A stretch of DNA of 64,000 bases from Variovorax sp. 54 (GCF_002754375.1 NZ_PEFF01000001.1:1922001-1986000); one strand, 5' to 3'. Shown: positions 29,220-40,918, counted from the first letter of the stretch. A program made the numbers and translations. Notes: generated by a model from the letters alone, not told the origin.

Positions 29220-30308
29220 GTGAAATCCTTTCTGCGCCACCAACTCGAACGTTATGTCCAACGCCTGGGCGAGCTCGACTTCCTGCTCTCGCGCGAAGAC
29301 ATCATGAGCGACATGGCGCAGTACCGCACCATCTCGCGCGAGCACGCCGAGGTCACGCAGATCGCCGGCCGCTACGAGCGCTTCAAGCAGCGCGAAGCCG
29401 ACATCGCGGGTGCGAAAGAAATGCTCGACGACCCCGACATGGCCGAGATGGCCACGGAAGAAATCGCCGGTGCCGAGGCCGAGCTGGTGCAGCTCGAAGA
29501 CGAGCTGCAGCGCCTGCTGCTGCCCAAGGACCCGGACGACGCGCGCAACGCCTTCATGGAAATCCGTGCCGGCACGGGCGGCGACGAATCGGCCCTCTTC
29601 GCAGGCGATCTGCTGCGCATGTACACGCGCTACTGCGAGCGCGCCGGCCTGCGCTGCGAGATCGTGAGCGAAAGCGCGAGCGAGCTCGGCGGCTACAAGG
29701 AAGTGGTGATCCGCATCGTCGGCGACGAGGTGTTCGGCAAGCTGCGCTTCGAATCGGGCGGCCACCGCGTGCAACGCGTGCCAGCCACCGAGACGCAGGG
29801 CCGCATCCACACCAGCGCCTGCACCGTCGCCGTGCTGGCCGAGCCCGACGAGACCGTGGCGGTGCAGATCAACCCGGCCGACCTGCGCATCGACACCTAC
29901 CGCGCGAGCGGCGCCGGCGGCCAGCACATCAACAAGACCGACTCGGCCGTGCGCATCACGCACATCCCGACCGGCATCGTGGCCGAGTGCCAGGACGACC
30001 GCAGCCAGCACCGCAACAAGGCCAAGGCGCTGCAGGTGCTGTCGGCACGCATCCAGGAGAAGGACCGCAGCGAACGTGCGGCCAAGGACGCGGCGATGCG
30101 CAAGGGCCTGATCGGCAGCGGCGACCGCTCGGACCGCATCCGCACCTACAACTTCCCGCAGGGCCGGCTCACCGACCACCGCATCAACCTGACGCTCTAC
30201 AAGCTGCTCGCCATCATGGAAGGCGACCTGGGCGATGTGCTCGAAGCACTGCGCGCCGCGCGCGAGGCCGAGCAGCTGGCCGAGCTGGAATCGAGCCTGC
30301 CCGCGTGA
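29220..30308 (+). CDS. prfA: Peptide chain release factor 1
   Basis: RF1 recognises UAA and UAG stop codons and triggers peptide release. It has 362 residues. The catalytic G-G-Q motif appears in [11 protein letters not shown], and the P-A-T-E stop-codon recognition element near residue 186 marks RF1 rather than RF2. I chose the GTG at 29220 because [10 protein letters not shown] aligns with RF1 N-termini, although no strong ribosome binding site precedes it. The stop overlaps the prmC start (TGATG); PrmC methylates the GGQ glutamine. Confidence 0.96.
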   Translation: MKSFLRHQLERYVQRLGELDFLLSREDIMSDMAQYRTISREHAEVTQIAGRYERFKQREADIAGAKEMLDDPDMAEMATEEIAGAEAELVQLEDELQRLLLPKDPDDARNAFMEIRAGTGGDESALFAGDLLRMYTRYCERAGLRCEIVSESASELGGYKEVVIRIVGDEVFGKLRFESGGHRVQRVPATETQGRIHTSACTVAVLAEPDETVAVQINPADLRIDTYRASGAGGQHINKTDSAVRITHIPTGIVAECQDDRSQHRNKAKALQVLSARIQEKDRSERAAKDAAMRKGLIGSGDRSDRIRTYNFPQGRLTDHRINLTLYKLLAIMEGDLGDVLEALRAAREAEQLAELESSLPA

Positions 30309-31156
30309 TGACCGACACCACCGCACCGTCCACCGTGGCGCAGGCGCTGGCCGCGGCCGTCGCGCTGGGCGTCGACCGCCTCGACGCCCAGTTGCTGCTG
30401 CTGCACGCGCTGGGCCGCCCCGTGAACGACCGCGCCTGGCTGCTCGCGCACGACACCGACCCGTTTCCCGGCGAGGCCTGGCCCGCGTTCGCGCGCCAGC
30501 TGTCGCGCCGCACGGCGGGCGAGCCGGTCGCCTACCTGCTGGGCGAGAAAGAATTCCACGGCCTGCAGCTGCAGGTCGACGCCCGCGTGCTGGTGCCGCG
30601 CCCCGACACCGAAACGCTGGTCGAGTGGGCCCTCGCCTGCCTCGATGCCCGCCCGTCCCCGCGCGTGCTCGACCTCGGCACGGGCAGCGGCGCGATCGCG
30701 CTGGCGCTGCAGCATGCGCGCCCGGATGCGCAGGTCGACGCGGTCGATGCCAGCGCCGACGCGCTCGCGGTGGCCCGGGCCAACGCGCAGCGCCTGGGCC
30801 TGCCGGTGCGTTTCACCGAATCGAGCTGGCTCGACGGCGCCGCCGATGGCTACGCGGTCATCGCCAGCAACCCGCCGTACATCGCCGCCGGCGACCCGCA
30901 CCTGCCCGCGCTGCGTCATGAGCCGACCCGCGCGCTGGTCGCGGGCGCCGACGGCCTCGACGACATCCGCCAGATCATGCGCGACGCGCCCACCCACCTG
31001 GCCGACGGCGGCTGGCTGCTGCTGGAGCACGGCCACGACCAGGCCGCGGCGGTGCGCCAGCTGCTGGCCGAACGCGGCTTCGCCGAAGTGCAAAGCCGCG
31101 ACGATCTTGCCGGCATCGCGCGCTGCTCCGGCGGCGTTTGGCGCACGGTGAAATAA
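30308..31156 (+). CDS. prmC: Release factor glutamine methyltransferase
   Basis: A 282-residue SAM-dependent N5-glutamine methyltransferase. The catalytic N-P-P-Y motif is near residue 190 and the SAM-binding D-L-G-T-G-S-G near 121. The N-terminal helical domain that recognises the release factor ends around residue 95. It overlaps prfA by one base, coupling enzyme and substrate synthesis. Confidence 0.96.
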   Translation: MTDTTAPSTVAQALAAAVALGVDRLDAQLLLLHALGRPVNDRAWLLAHDTDPFPGEAWPAFARQLSRRTAGEPVAYLLGEKEFHGLQLQVDARVLVPRPDTETLVEWALACLDARPSPRVLDLGTGSGAIALALQHARPDAQVDAVDASADALAVARANAQRLGLPVRFTESSWLDGAADGYAVIASNPPYIAAGDPHLPALRHEPTRALVAGADGLDDIRQIMRDAPTHLADGGWLLLEHGHDQAAAVRQLLAERGFAEVQSRDDLAGIARCSGGVWRTVK

Positions 31157-31188
31157 TCCCCCCAGCCCACTTTTCTTCAGGAGTCCCC

Positions 31189-31518
31189 ATGTCCGACGCT
31201 CAACAACGCATCGACGACCTCGTCAAATCCAACGAACTCGTGCTCTTCATGAAGGGCAACGCCAGCTTCCCGATGTGCGGTTTCTCGGGCCGCGCCATCC
31301 AGATCCTCAAGGCCGTGGGTGTCGACACCAAGGCGCTGAAGACCGTCAACGTGCTCGAAGACGACGGCATCCGCCAGGGCATCAAGGAATACAGCAACTG
31401 GCCCACCATCCCCCAGCTCTACGTGAAGGGCGAATTCGTGGGCGGCTCGGACATCATGATGGAGATGTACGAGTCGGGCGAGCTGCAGCAGGTGATCGGC
31501 GGCGGCGCGTCCGCCTGA
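31189..31518 (+). CDS. grxD: Monothiol glutaredoxin
   Basis: A 109-residue Grx4-type glutaredoxin with the monothiol C-G-F-S active site (residues about 30-33) and the glutathione-binding W-P-T-I-P and G-G-S-D motifs. It binds and transfers [2Fe-2S] clusters. CAGGAG precedes the ATG at 31189; a longer in-frame extension overlaps prmC and lacks support. It closes the hemA-prfA-prmC-grxD run. Confidence 0.95.
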   Translation: MSDAQQRIDDLVKSNELVLFMKGNASFPMCGFSGRAIQILKAVGVDTKALKTVNVLEDDGIRQGIKEYSNWPTIPQLYVKGEFVGGSDIMMEMYESGELQQVIGGGASA

Positions 31519-31610
31519 GCCCTGCGCTCCCTGTTTGACGGGCGCCGCGCCCCGCGCGCGCCCGAACCCGGTGCCAGTCATGGCACCATGGCGGTCTACA
31601 ACGTGCCGCC

Positions 31611-32930
31611 ATGACTCTCACCCAAAGCCTGCTCATCATCGCGCTGCTGATCGCGATGAGCGCCTTCTTCTCCCTCGCCGAAATCTGCCTGGCCGCCTCG
31701 CGCCGCCTGCGTTTGCGCCAGATGGCCGACGAGGGCGACCCGCGCGCGGAAAAGGTGCTGCGCGTGCAGGAGCAGCCGGGCCACTACTTCACCGTGGTGC
31801 AGATCGGCCTGAACGCCGTGGCGATCCTCGGCGGCGTGGTCGGCGAAGGCTCGCTGAGCCCGTACTTCGCGCGCTTCTTCGAAAACTGGCTGAGCGTGGA
31901 GGTCGCGGCCAACATCGCCTTTCTCTGCTCGTTCGTGATCGTGATCGCGGTGTTCCTGGTGTTCGCCGACCTGTTCCCCAAGCGGCTCGGCATGAGCAAC
32001 CCCGAGCAGCTGGCGGTGCGCCTGGTCGGACCCATGCAGTTGCTGATCACCACCTTCAAGCCGCTGGTGTGGTTCTTCACGCGGTGCACCGACCTGCTCT
32101 TCAAGCTGCTCGGCATGCCTATGGCGCGCGACGACAAGATCACCTCGGCCGACATCCTTGCCATGACCGAGGCCGGCGCGCGGGCCGGCGTGCTGGCGGT
32201 GCGCGAGCAGCAGGTGATTGCCAATGTGTTCGAGCTGGAAACGCGGCTCGTCAGCAGCGTGATGACCGCACGCGACAGCATCGCCTGGTTTTTGCACGAC
32301 GACCCCGAGTCGGTGCTGCGCGCACGCATCGTCGCCGAGCCGTTCTCGGCCTACCCGGTGTGCGACGGCGACATCGACCATGTGCTCGGTTATGTCGACG
32401 CCAAGGACATGTTCCAGCGCGTGCTGAGCGGCCAGCCACTGGCCTTCGACCAGGGCCTGACGCTGCACAAGGCGCTGGTGATTCCCGACCGGCTCTCGCT
32501 CACCGAGGTGCTCGAGCAGTTCCAGCAGGCGCGCGAAGACTTCGCGATCATCGTCAACGAGTACAGCCTGGTGGTCGGCGTGATCACACTCAACGACGTG
32601 ATGAGCACGGTGATGGGCGACCTGGTGTCGACCTCGACGCCCGAAGAAGAGCAAATCGTGAAGCGCGACGAGAACTCGTGGCTGATCGACGGCATCACGC
32701 CCATCCAGGACGTGCAGCGCGCACTGCACATCGACGAGTTGCCGCACGCCGAGGAGTACGAAACGCTCGCGGGCTTCCTCATGGTGATGCTGCGCCGCGT
32801 GCCCAAGCGCACGGACAGCGTGACCTGGGGCGGCTACACCTTCGAGGTGATGGACGTCGACAGCTACCGCATCGACCAGGTGATGGTCACCAGGGGCTCG
32901 ACCACTGCCAAGGCCGTGGTCGCCGACTGA
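31611..32930 (+). CDS. CNNM/DUF21-CBS-CorC_HlyC membrane protein (YtfL/PaeA-like)
   Basis: A 439-residue protein. An N-terminal CNNM (DUF21) membrane domain of about four helices (1-180) is followed by a CBS pair (about 200-335) and a C-terminal CorC_HlyC domain (about 350-435). Often labelled hemolysin, the family includes YtfL/PaeA, implicated in polyamine export, and CorC-type magnesium or cobalt efflux factors. The transported species is not predictable here. A monocistronic arrangement is likely; the next gene converges. Confidence 0.9.
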   Translation: MTLTQSLLIIALLIAMSAFFSLAEICLAASRRLRLRQMADEGDPRAEKVLRVQEQPGHYFTVVQIGLNAVAILGGVVGEGSLSPYFARFFENWLSVEVAANIAFLCSFVIVIAVFLVFADLFPKRLGMSNPEQLAVRLVGPMQLLITTFKPLVWFFTRCTDLLFKLLGMPMARDDKITSADILAMTEAGARAGVLAVREQQVIANVFELETRLVSSVMTARDSIAWFLHDDPESVLRARIVAEPFSAYPVCDGDIDHVLGYVDAKDMFQRVLSGQPLAFDQGLTLHKALVIPDRLSLTEVLEQFQQAREDFAIIVNEYSLVVGVITLNDVMSTVMGDLVSTSTPEEEQIVKRDENSWLIDGITPIQDVQRALHIDELPHAEEYETLAGFLMVMLRRVPKRTDSVTWGGYTFEVMDVDSYRIDQVMVTRGSTTAKAVVAD

Positions 32931-32940
32931 GCGATTGCGC

Positions 32941-33615
32941 TCAGGCCGCCGAGCGGTCGCGCTCGCGGTCCTTGTCGACGTACGCCCAGAGTCGCTGGTT
33001 CGCGAACACGGCGTTCGGGTACGGCGCCCGGCCGCGGCTGCCGTTGTAGCGGCCCAGCGTCATGAACAGATCGCCCTTCTCGCGGTCGAGGTAGTGGCGC
33101 AGGATCACGCAGCCGAAGCGCAGGTTGGTCTGCATGTGGAACAGCTTGGCGGAGTCGCTGTCGCCGATCACGCGGGTCCAGAACGGCATCACCTGCATGT
33201 AACCGCGCGCACCGGCGCTCGACACCGCAAACTTGCGGAAGTTGCTCTCGACCTGGACCAGACCCAGCACCAGGCTCACGTCGAGCCCCGAGCGCTTGGC
33301 CTCGTACCAGACGGTTTGCAGGAACTCGATGCGCGTGGACGCGTCGGCCACTTTCTTGCGCAGGCGCTCGCTCATCTCGCCGAGCCACCGCAGGTACGCA
33401 AGGCGAGCCTCGGTGTCGGCAAACTGCGGCACCGGCGGCGCCTTGTTGTGGACAGCCGAACTCAGCGCGGTGCGCACCGAGTCGATCAGCGGCTCTTCGA
33501 TCTGCGCACCGGCCCAGGCCGTTTGCGGCAGCGACAGAGCCGTCAGGGCGCCTGCCGCAACGCTGCCCACACCTAACAGGCAGCTGCGTCGCGAAAGGCC
33601 CCCTGCCACGCTCAT
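32941..33615 (-). CDS. Lytic transglycosylase (SLT domain), possible Tat substrate
   Basis: A 224-residue exported protein with an SLT/goose-lysozyme-like domain. The catalytic Glu sits in Q-V-E-S-N-F, followed by [10 protein letters not shown] and a G-R-Y-N-G-S motif. These enzymes cleave peptidoglycan to 1,6-anhydro products. The N-terminus [10 protein letters not shown] plus a moderately hydrophobic stretch ending A-W-A resembles a twin-arginine signal. It starts inside the proS stop (ATGA), so it is coupled to proS. Confidence 0.88.
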   Translation of the reverse strand: MSVAGGLSRRSCLLGVGSVAAGALTALSLPQTAWAGAQIEEPLIDSVRTALSSAVHNKAPPVPQFADTEARLAYLRWLGEMSERLRKKVADASTRIEFLQTVWYEAKRSGLDVSLVLGLVQVESNFRKFAVSSAGARGYMQVMPFWTRVIGDSDSAKLFHMQTNLRFGCVILRHYLDREKGDLFMTLGRYNGSRGRAPYPNAVFANQRLWAYVDKDRERDRSAA

Positions 33616-35357
33616 GCCGCGAGCTTGCCGGCGATGAAGTCGGCGATGCCGGCCGCAGGCACCTTGGTGGCCGCGGCGTCGCGCCGGCCCTGGTACTCGA
33701 GCTGGCCTTCCTTGAGGCCGCGGTCGGAGATGACCACGCGGTGCGGCACGCCGATCAGTTCCCAGTCGGCAAACATCGCGCCGGGGCGCTCGCCGCGGTC
33801 GTCGAGCAGCACGTCGACGCCCTTGGCCAGCAGCGCTTCGTAGAGCGCTTCGGCCGCGACCTTGACCTCGGGACTGCGGTCCATGCCGATCGGGCAGACC
33901 ACCACGGTGAACGGCGCCAGCGCGTCGGGCCAGATGATGCCGCGCTCGTCGTGGTTCTGTTCGATGGCAGCGGCCGGCAGGCGCGTGATGCCGATGCCGT
34001 AGCAACCCATCTCGAGGAACTGCGGCTTGCCGCCTTCGTCGAGGTAGGTGGCGTTCATGTCCTTGCTGTACTTGGTGCCGAGCACGAAGACGTGGCCCAC
34101 TTCGATGCCGCGCTCGATGGCCAGCACGCCCTTGCCGTCGGGCGAGGCGTCGCCGGCGACCACGTTGCGCAGGTCGGCCACCAGGTCGGGCTCGGGCAGG
34201 TCGCGGCCCCAGTTGACGCCGGTCATGTGGAAATCGACCTCGTTGGCGCCGGTGATCCAGTCGGCCAGCACGGCGGCCTCGCGGTCGGCCACGAGCTTGA
34301 CGGGCTTCTTGAGGTTCAGCGGGCCGAGGTAGCCCGGCTTGCAGCCGAAGTGCTCGTCGATCTCGGCGGTGGTGGCAAAGCGGAAGCCCTTGTCGAGGCC
34401 CGGCAGCTTGCTGACCTTGATCTCGTTCATGTCGTGGTCGCCGCGCAGCAGCAGCAGCCAGACCTGTACGCCCTTGATGTTGCCGGTCGCGTCGAGGACG
34501 TCGGTGGCCAGCACCAGCGATTTGACCGTGGTCGCCAGCGGCACGCCGAGCAACTCGGCCACGTCGGCGCAGGTGCTCTTGCCGGGCGTGGGCGTCTTCT
34601 CGAGCGCGTTGGCGGCGGCGGGACGCGGGCCGGCCGGGGCAAGCGCCTCGGCCTTTTCCATGTTGGCCGCGTAGGTGCTGTCGGGGCAGTAGACGATGGC
34701 GTCTTCGCCGGTGGCGGCGATCACCTGGAACTCTTCGCTCAGGTCGCCGCCGATGGCGCCGCTGTCGGCCGCGACGGCGCGGTAGCGCAGGCCGAAGCGG
34801 TCGAAGATGTTGCGGTAGGCCTGCGCCATGATTTGGTAGCTGGCCTTGGCCGCGTCGAGGTCGCGGTCGAAGCTGTAGGCGTCCTTCATGATGAACTCGC
34901 GCCCGCGCATCAGGCCGAAGCGCGGACGGCGCTCGTCACGGAACTTGGTCTGGATCTGGTAGAAATTCTTCGGCAGCTGCTTGTAGCTGCGGATTTCCTG
35001 GCGCGCGATGTCGGTCACCACCTCTTCGCTGGTCGGCTGGATCACGAAGTCGCGGTCGTGGCGGTCCTTGATGCGCAGCAGCTCGGGGCCCATCTTGTCG
35101 AAGCGACCGGTCTCCTGCCAGAACTCGGCCGGCTGCACCACCGGCATCGCGAGCTCGACGGCGCCGGCGCGGTTCATTTCCTCGCGCACGATGGCCTCGA
35201 CCTTGCGGATCACGCGCAGGCCCATGGGCATGTACGTGTAGATGCCCGTGCCGAGCTTCTTGATCATGCCGGCGCGCATCATGAGCCGATGGCTCGCGAC
35301 CTCGGCGTCAGCGGGCGCTTCCTTCAGGGTGGAAACAAAAAATCGGGAAGCTTTCAT
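33612..35357 (-). CDS. proS: Prolyl-tRNA synthetase (bacterial type)
   Basis: A 581-residue class II synthetase beginning [12 protein letters not shown]. Class II motif 2 reads [13 protein letters not shown] near 140. An insertion domain homologous to the YbaK editing domain (about 225-400) hydrolyses mis-charged Ala-tRNA-Pro. The C-terminal anticodon-binding domain follows. In-frame sequence continues upstream antisense to rppH, so the start is set at the conserved M-K-A-S. It is divergent from rppH. Confidence 0.96.
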   Translation of the reverse strand: MKASRFFVSTLKEAPADAEVASHRLMMRAGMIKKLGTGIYTYMPMGLRVIRKVEAIVREEMNRAGAVELAMPVVQPAEFWQETGRFDKMGPELLRIKDRHDRDFVIQPTSEEVVTDIARQEIRSYKQLPKNFYQIQTKFRDERRPRFGLMRGREFIMKDAYSFDRDLDAAKASYQIMAQAYRNIFDRFGLRYRAVAADSGAIGGDLSEEFQVIAATGEDAIVYCPDSTYAANMEKAEALAPAGPRPAAANALEKTPTPGKSTCADVAELLGVPLATTVKSLVLATDVLDATGNIKGVQVWLLLLRGDHDMNEIKVSKLPGLDKGFRFATTAEIDEHFGCKPGYLGPLNLKKPVKLVADREAAVLADWITGANEVDFHMTGVNWGRDLPEPDLVADLRNVVAGDASPDGKGVLAIERGIEVGHVFVLGTKYSKDMNATYLDEGGKPQFLEMGCYGIGITRLPAAAIEQNHDERGIIWPDALAPFTVVVCPIGMDRSPEVKVAAEALYEALLAKGVDVLLDDRGERPGAMFADWELIGVPHRVVISDRGLKEGQLEYQGRRDAAATKVPAAGIADFIAGKLAA

Positions 35358-35435
35358 CGGGATCGCGCAGGTGGGTTCGAAGTGAGGAGGGAGACAGGCA
35401 CCCCGGATAGACCCTGAGAGCCCGGAACCGGTCGC

Positions 35436-35463
35436 TTGCCGAGGGCAACCCGGCATGCATAAT
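35436..35463 (+). promoter_or_regulatory. Promoter of rppH
   Basis: TTGCCG (35436-35441) and CATAAT (35458-35463) are 16 bases apart. Transcription from near 35470 gives a leader of about 23 bases to the ATG at 35493. It lies in the 135-base proS-rppH divergent spacer. Confidence 0.55.
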
Positions 35464-35492
35464 CGACTCAGTTCAAAAATTGGGGTTTGATT

Positions 35493-36161
35493 ATGCTCGA
35501 CCGGGACGGCTTCAGGCCCAACGTCGGCATCATCCTGCTCAACCAGAGAAACCAGGTTTTCTGGGGCAAGCGCATACGCACGCATTCCTGGCAGTTTCCG
35601 CAAGGCGGCATCGACCGTGGCGAAAGTCCCGAGCAAGCCATGTTCCGGGAACTGCACGAGGAAGTCGGGCTCCATCCGGAGCATGTGCGCATCGTGGCCC
35701 GTACCCGCGACTGGTTGCGCTACGAGGTGCCGGATCGGTTCATCCGCCGTGACGCACGGGGCCACTACAAAGGCCAGAAGCAGATCTGGTATCTGCTGCA
35801 ACTTGTCGGCCACGACTGGGATCTCAACCTGCGTGCCACCGACCATCCCGAATTCGACGCTTGGCGCTGGCATGACTACTGGGTCCCGCTCGACGTGGTC
35901 GTCGAGTTCAAGCGCGGCGTCTACGAGATGGCGCTTACCGAGCTTGCTCGCTACCTGCCCCGGCAGGATTTCCGCAACCGCTTCCTGCGCAGCAACGTGC
36001 GCGCCCGAGAATTCGAGCGCCACACGCTGGACCATGGAGCACCTGCGGGCCTCGACCTGCCGCCCGGCGGCAGCTTCGATCCGCATCCCGACCTTCCTTC
36101 TGCGAGCGATGAACCTCCTCCCAAGAACAGCGCGCCTTCTTCTTTCCCGACGCCACGCTGA
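35493..36161 (+). CDS. rppH: RNA pyrophosphohydrolase
   Basis: A 222-residue Nudix enzyme that removes pyrophosphate from mRNA 5' ends to start decay. The N-terminus [12 protein letters not shown] is characteristic of RppH. The Nudix box begins G-G-I-D-R-G-E and ends R-E-L-H-E-E-V-G (about residues 38-60). A disordered Pro/Ser-rich C-terminal tail extends beyond the E. coli protein. I prefer the ATG at 35493 to an in-frame TTG two codons upstream. Its last 53 bases overlap the next gene in another frame. Confidence 0.94.
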   Translation: MLDRDGFRPNVGIILLNQRNQVFWGKRIRTHSWQFPQGGIDRGESPEQAMFRELHEEVGLHPEHVRIVARTRDWLRYEVPDRFIRRDARGHYKGQKQIWYLLQLVGHDWDLNLRATDHPEFDAWRWHDYWVPLDVVVEFKRGVYEMALTELARYLPRQDFRNRFLRSNVRAREFERHTLDHGAPAGLDLPPGGSFDPHPDLPSASDEPPPKNSAPSSFPTPR

Positions 36162-36702
36162 GCGTGCGCTCGTCATCGCCTGCGTCAGCCTGCTGGCTGC
36201 CTGCGCCTCTCGCGGCTACGACACCGACAACCCCGACTGGGCCCAGGCCGGCATGCCACCCGCGCCCAAGAGCACGGAGCAGGACAAGGAGTGGGAAGAA
36301 ACCGCGGTGCCGCCGCCGCCCGCCTTCAGCGAAAGCCGTCTGCTGCCGATCACGATGCCGCCCTACATGACGCTGAAGTTCGGCGTCGACCCGAACACGA
36401 TCGCCATCACGAAGGATGGCATCGTGCGTTACGTGGTGGTGGCACAGAACCGGGCCGGAGGCGCCGTCAATGCGTTCTACGAAGGTGTGCGCTGCTCGAC
36501 GGCAGAGATGAAGAGCTATGCCCGCTACAACAACGGCGCCTGGCAGGAAACCAAGTCGCCCGAGTGGAAGCGCGTGAAGGACATGAACTCCAGCTACGTG
36601 CCGGCGCTGGCATCCCAAGGCCTGTGCCGCGGCAACGCGCCGCGCAGCTCGGTCAACGAAATGGTTCAGAACATCCGCAATCCGCTGCGCGAACTGCCGT
36701 GA
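36109..36702 (+). CDS. CNP1-like family lipoprotein
   Basis: A 197-residue protein with a lipoprotein signal: a hydrophobic stretch ending S-L-L-A-A-C, so Cys is the lipidation site (about residue 31). The remainder matches the CNP1-like family found mainly in beta-proteobacteria, with the F-Y-E-G-V-R-C and conserved W-K segments. Function is unknown. The start falls inside rppH. It is chosen because it gives the complete lipoprotein signal and the next in-frame Met lies past the lipobox. Confidence 0.85.
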   Translation: MNLLPRTARLLLSRRHAERALVIACVSLLAACASRGYDTDNPDWAQAGMPPAPKSTEQDKEWEETAVPPPPAFSESRLLPITMPPYMTLKFGVDPNTIAITKDGIVRYVVVAQNRAGGAVNAFYEGVRCSTAEMKSYARYNNGAWQETKSPEWKRVKDMNSSYVPALASQGLCRGNAPRSSVNEMVQNIRNPLRELP

Positions 36703-36736
36703 ACCGACGGCGGGGCATGGCGCCCCGCCTTGGCGA

Positions 36737-37876
36737 TCAACCCGGCATCAGCACCATGTTGTCGCGGTGCACCATCTCCGGCTCGGCCGCGTAGCCCAGC
36801 AGCCGTTCGAATTCGGCTGACGGCTTGCGGCACAGCAGCCGGGCCTCCATGCTCGAATAGTTGGCCAGACCGCGGGCCAGCTCGACGCCGTCGACGTCGC
36901 GTACCGCGATCACGTCGCCGCGCGAAAACTCACCCGACACACCCGTCATGCCGATCGGCAGCAGGCTCTTGCCTTCGCCGCGCACCTTCGCGGCCGCGCC
37001 GGCATCGACGATGACGGCACCGCGCAGTTGCAGGTGATCGGCCATCCAGCGCTTGCGCGCCTGGTGCTTGGCGGTCTGCGCCACCAGCAGCGTGCCGATG
37101 GATTCGCCGCGCGTGAGCCGCAGCAGCGCGTCGGCCTCGCGGCCCCAGGCAATGACGGTCGAGGCGCCGGAGCCCGCCGCGCGCTTGGCCGCGAGGATCT
37201 TGGTGATCATGCCGCCCCGCCCGATGCTCGAGCCGGCACCGCCGGCCATGGCTTCGAGCGCCGGGTCGCCTGCGGCAGCTTCGTGCACAAACCTGGCGTC
37301 GGGGTCCTTGCGTGGGTCGGCCGTGTACAGGCCCTTCTGGTCGGTCAGGATGATCAGCGCATCGGCCTCGACCAGGTTGGCAACCAGCGCGCCGAGCGTG
37401 TCGTTGTCGCCGAACTTGATCTCGTCGTTGACCACGGTGTCGTTTTCGTTGATCACCGGCACCACGCCCAAGCGCAGCAGCGTGACCAAGGTCGAGCGCG
37501 CGTTCAGGTAGCGTTCGCGGTCAGCCAAGTCGGCGTGCGTGAGAAGCACTTGCGCGCTGCCGATCTGGTTCTCACGCAGCTTGGTCTCGTACATCTGGGC
37601 CAGGCCCATCTGCCCGACGGCCGCTGCGGCCTGCAGTTCGTGGATCTCGTGCGGCCGGGTCTTCCAGCCCAGGCGCTTCATGCCTTCGGCGATGGCGCCG
37701 CTCGACACCATGACCACCTCGCGCCCGTCGCGCACCAGCTGCGCCAGCTGCCGGCACCACTCGCCGATGGCGGCTTCATCGAGGCCGCGCCCCTCGTTGG
37801 TCACGAGGCTGGAGCCCACCTTGACGACGATACGGCGGGCATCCCGCAAGGCAGTGGAACCGGAATTCGAGGTCAT
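36737..37876 (-). CDS. proB: Glutamate 5-kinase with PUA domain
   Basis: First enzyme of proline synthesis: ATP-dependent phosphorylation of glutamate. It has 379 residues. An amino-acid-kinase domain begins [11 protein letters not shown] and includes [11 protein letters not shown]-terminal PUA domain (about 280-365) follows. The family is feedback-inhibited by proline. It is the last gene of the rplU-rpmA-obgE-proB run, 80 bases after obgE. Confidence 0.96.
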   Translation of the reverse strand: MTSNSGSTALRDARRIVVKVGSSLVTNEGRGLDEAAIGEWCRQLAQLVRDGREVVMVSSGAIAEGMKRLGWKTRPHEIHELQAAAAVGQMGLAQMYETKLRENQIGSAQVLLTHADLADRERYLNARSTLVTLLRLGVVPVINENDTVVNDEIKFGDNDTLGALVANLVEADALIILTDQKGLYTADPRKDPDARFVHEAAAGDPALEAMAGGAGSSIGRGGMITKILAAKRAAGSGASTVIAWGREADALLRLTRGESIGTLLVAQTAKHQARKRWMADHLQLRGAVIVDAGAAAKVRGEGKSLLPIGMTGVSGEFSRGDVIAVRDVDGVELARGLANYSSMEARLLCRKPSAEFERLLGYAAEPEMVHRDNMVLMPG

Positions 37877-37956
37877 GAAGGAAGAAGGCGTGTTTCAGGG
37901 ATGCAGCCTGCGCTGCTTGCTATCCATTTTGCAGCACCGAAGGCGCCGCAACGCCC

Positions 37957-39045
<1,089 letters not shown>

Positions 39046-39106
39046 TTACAAATGAAGAAGCCCCGGCAATGCGGGGCCTCGGAAAGATCGAAGTGACTGG
39101 CGGGGC

Positions 39107-39367
39107 TTAGGCCGCGGGCGTCACGTTGACCATGTGCTTGTTCAGCGCACCCTTGTGACCGAACGACACGTGGCCGTCGACCAGGGCGAAGAGCGTGTGG
39201 TCCTTGCCCACGCCGACATTGACGCCGGGGTGGAACTGGGTGCCGCGCTGGCGCACGATGATCGAGCCTGCGCTGATCAGTTCGCCGCCGAAGGCCTTCA
39301 CGCCGAGCATCTTGGGCTTGGAATCGCGCCCGTTTCGCGTTGAGCCGCCGCCTTTTTTCTGTGCCAT
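39107..39367 (-). CDS. rpmA: 50S ribosomal protein L27
   Basis: An 86-residue L27. It begins [16 protein letters not shown] with the family G-V-K-A-F-G-G and [13 protein letters not shown] motifs. Its N-terminus reaches the peptidyl-transferase centre. It is co-transcribed 12 bases after rplU. Confidence 0.97.
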   Translation of the reverse strand: MAQKKGGGSTRNGRDSKPKMLGVKAFGGELISAGSIIVRQRGTQFHPGVNVGVGKDHTLFALVDGHVSFGHKGALNKHMVNVTPAA

Positions 39368-39379
39368 GGAATGTGCTCC

Positions 39380-39691
39380 TTAGCCGGCGATCGCGCCGAT
39401 TTGCAGTTCGGTGAACTGCTGGCGATGGCCTTGACGTTTTTGATAGTGCTTGCGACGGCGCATCTTGAAGATGCCGACCTTGTCGTGCTTGCCGTGCGAC
39501 AGTACCGTGACTGTCACCGTTGCGCCGGACACCAGGGGCGTGCCAACCTTGATTTCAGCGCCGTTTCCGACAGCCAGAACCTGGTCGATCACGATTTCCT
39601 GGCCTACGTCCGCAGCAATCTGTTCTACTTTAATTTTTTCGCCGGAAGCAACGCGATATTGCTTGCCGCCGGTTTTTATGACCGCGTACAT
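39380..39691 (-). CDS. rplU: 50S ribosomal protein L21
   Basis: A 103-residue L21. It begins [14 protein letters not shown] and includes the conserved H-x-K-x-x-K-x-x-x-x-x-R-R-R-K-H-Y-x-K signature, seen here as [22 protein letters not shown] precedes the ATG. It is the first gene of the unit, with a -10 box about 50 bases upstream. Confidence 0.97.
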   Translation of the reverse strand: MYAVIKTGGKQYRVASGEKIKVEQIAADVGQEIVIDQVLAVGNGAEIKVGTPLVSGATVTVTVLSHGKHDKVGIFKMRRRKHYQKRQGHRQQFTELQIGAIAG

Positions 39692-39740
39692 GTAAACCTC
39701 TTAGAAATGAGTCCCCGCAGCGAATTCCGCAGAGCCCAAG

Positions 39741-39746
39741 ATTATA
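39741..39746 (-). promoter_or_regulatory. -10 box of the rplU operon
   Basis: A perfect TATAAT lies on the minus strand 50 bases before the rplU ATG, implying a leader of about 43 bases. No close -35 match is seen. Confidence 0.5.
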
Positions 39747-39810
39747 GCGCGGTTTGCGATCGCTCACCACCCCGACGCTGAGACACACCCGGGATTCGTG
39801 CACGGCTCCC

Positions 39811-39816
39811 TATAAT
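39811..39816 (+). promoter_or_regulatory. -10 box of ispB
   Basis: A perfect TATAAT lies in the rplU-ispB divergent spacer. Transcription would start near 39823. Therefore the upstream part of the open frame (from 39754) cannot be translated from this promoter. Confidence 0.5.
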
Positions 39817-39873
39817 TCCGGCGTTCCGGCCTCCAGGGCCGCCCTCATCTTCGCAGCGCCCCGCGCCTTCGCC

Positions 39874-40866
39874 TTGCCAGTTCCCGCCGCCGACACCTCC
39901 CCCACCGCCACCGTGCTGGACCTGATAGCCGGCGACATGGTCGAAGTCGACCGTGTGATCGCCCAACGCCTCAATACCGGCGTCCCGCTGGTCAGCCAGG
40001 TTTCGCAATACATCATCTCGGCGGGCGGCAAGCGGCTGCGGCCGGCACTGCTGCTGCTCATGGCAGGCGCACTCGGCTACACCGGCGACCAACGCTTCAA
40101 TCTGGCGGCCGTGGTGGAGTTCATCCATACCGCCACCCTTTTGCATGACGACGTGGTCGACGAATCGACCTTGCGGCGTGGTCGCGCCACCGCCAACGAA
40201 TCTTTCGGCAACCCCGCCAGCGTGCTGGTGGGCGACTTCCTGTACTCGCGCGCCTTCCAGATGATGTTGGATGCAAACAACATGCGCATCATGCAGATCC
40301 TCGCCGAAGCGACCAACGTGATCGCGGAAGGCGAAGTGCTGCAGCTGATGAACATGCACAACGCCTCGCTGGACGAAGCGGCGTACCTGCGCGTGATCCG
40401 CTCCAAGACCGCCAAGCTCTTCGAGGCGAGCACCCGGTTGGCGGCCGTGCTGGCCGGCACCACGCCCGAAATTGAAGAAGCCTGCGCCACTTACGGACAA
40501 GCGCTGGGCACCGCCTTCCAGGTGATCGACGATGTGCTCGACTACGCGGGCGACGCCCAGGAAACCGGGAAGAACGTCGGCGACGATCTGCGCGAAGGCA
40601 AGACCACCTTGCCGCTGATCTTCGCCATGCAACGCGGTACCCCCGAGCAGAGCGCCCTGGTGCGCGCTGCCATCGAGGCCGGCGACACCGCGCAGCTGGG
40701 GAAAATCGTCGAGATCGTTCGCGAAACCGGTGCCCTGGAAGCCTCGCGCGCAGCCGCAGCCGCAGAGGCCGAGCGTGCGATTCATGCATTGCGCGACCTT
40801 CCGTCGAATTTGCACGCTTCAGGTTTGCTACAATTAGCGGCTCAGTTGCTTGAGCGACGTGCCTGA
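39874..40866 (+). CDS. ispB: Polyprenyl diphosphate synthase (octaprenyl type)
   Basis: About 330 residues. A trans-isoprenyl diphosphate synthase that makes the ubiquinone side chain. The first Asp-rich motif is L-L-H-D-D-V-V-D-E, the second V-I-D-D-V-L-D-Y. G-G-K-R-L-R-P and the G-E-V-L-Q-L segment support the IspB subclass. The start is uncertain. TTG 39874 lies downstream of the likely promoter and aligns best with E. coli IspB; GTG 39913 is possible; an earlier in-frame start (39754) lies upstream of the promoter. It supplies the ubi genes near 4.5-8.5 kb. Confidence 0.93.
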   Translation: MPVPAADTSPTATVLDLIAGDMVEVDRVIAQRLNTGVPLVSQVSQYIISAGGKRLRPALLLLMAGALGYTGDQRFNLAAVVEFIHTATLLHDDVVDESTLRRGRATANESFGNPASVLVGDFLYSRAFQMMLDANNMRIMQILAEATNVIAEGEVLQLMNMHNASLDEAAYLRVIRSKTAKLFEASTRLAAVLAGTTPEIEEACATYGQALGTAFQVIDDVLDYAGDAQETGKNVGDDLREGKTTLPLIFAMQRGTPEQSALVRAAIEAGDTAQLGKIVEIVRETGALEASRAAAAAEAERAIHALRDLPSNLHASGLLQLAAQLLERRA

Positions 40867-40918
40867 AACACCTCCACAGAGTTGGCATCTAGGACGAGTT
40901 CTTTTTCTTGCAACCAAT

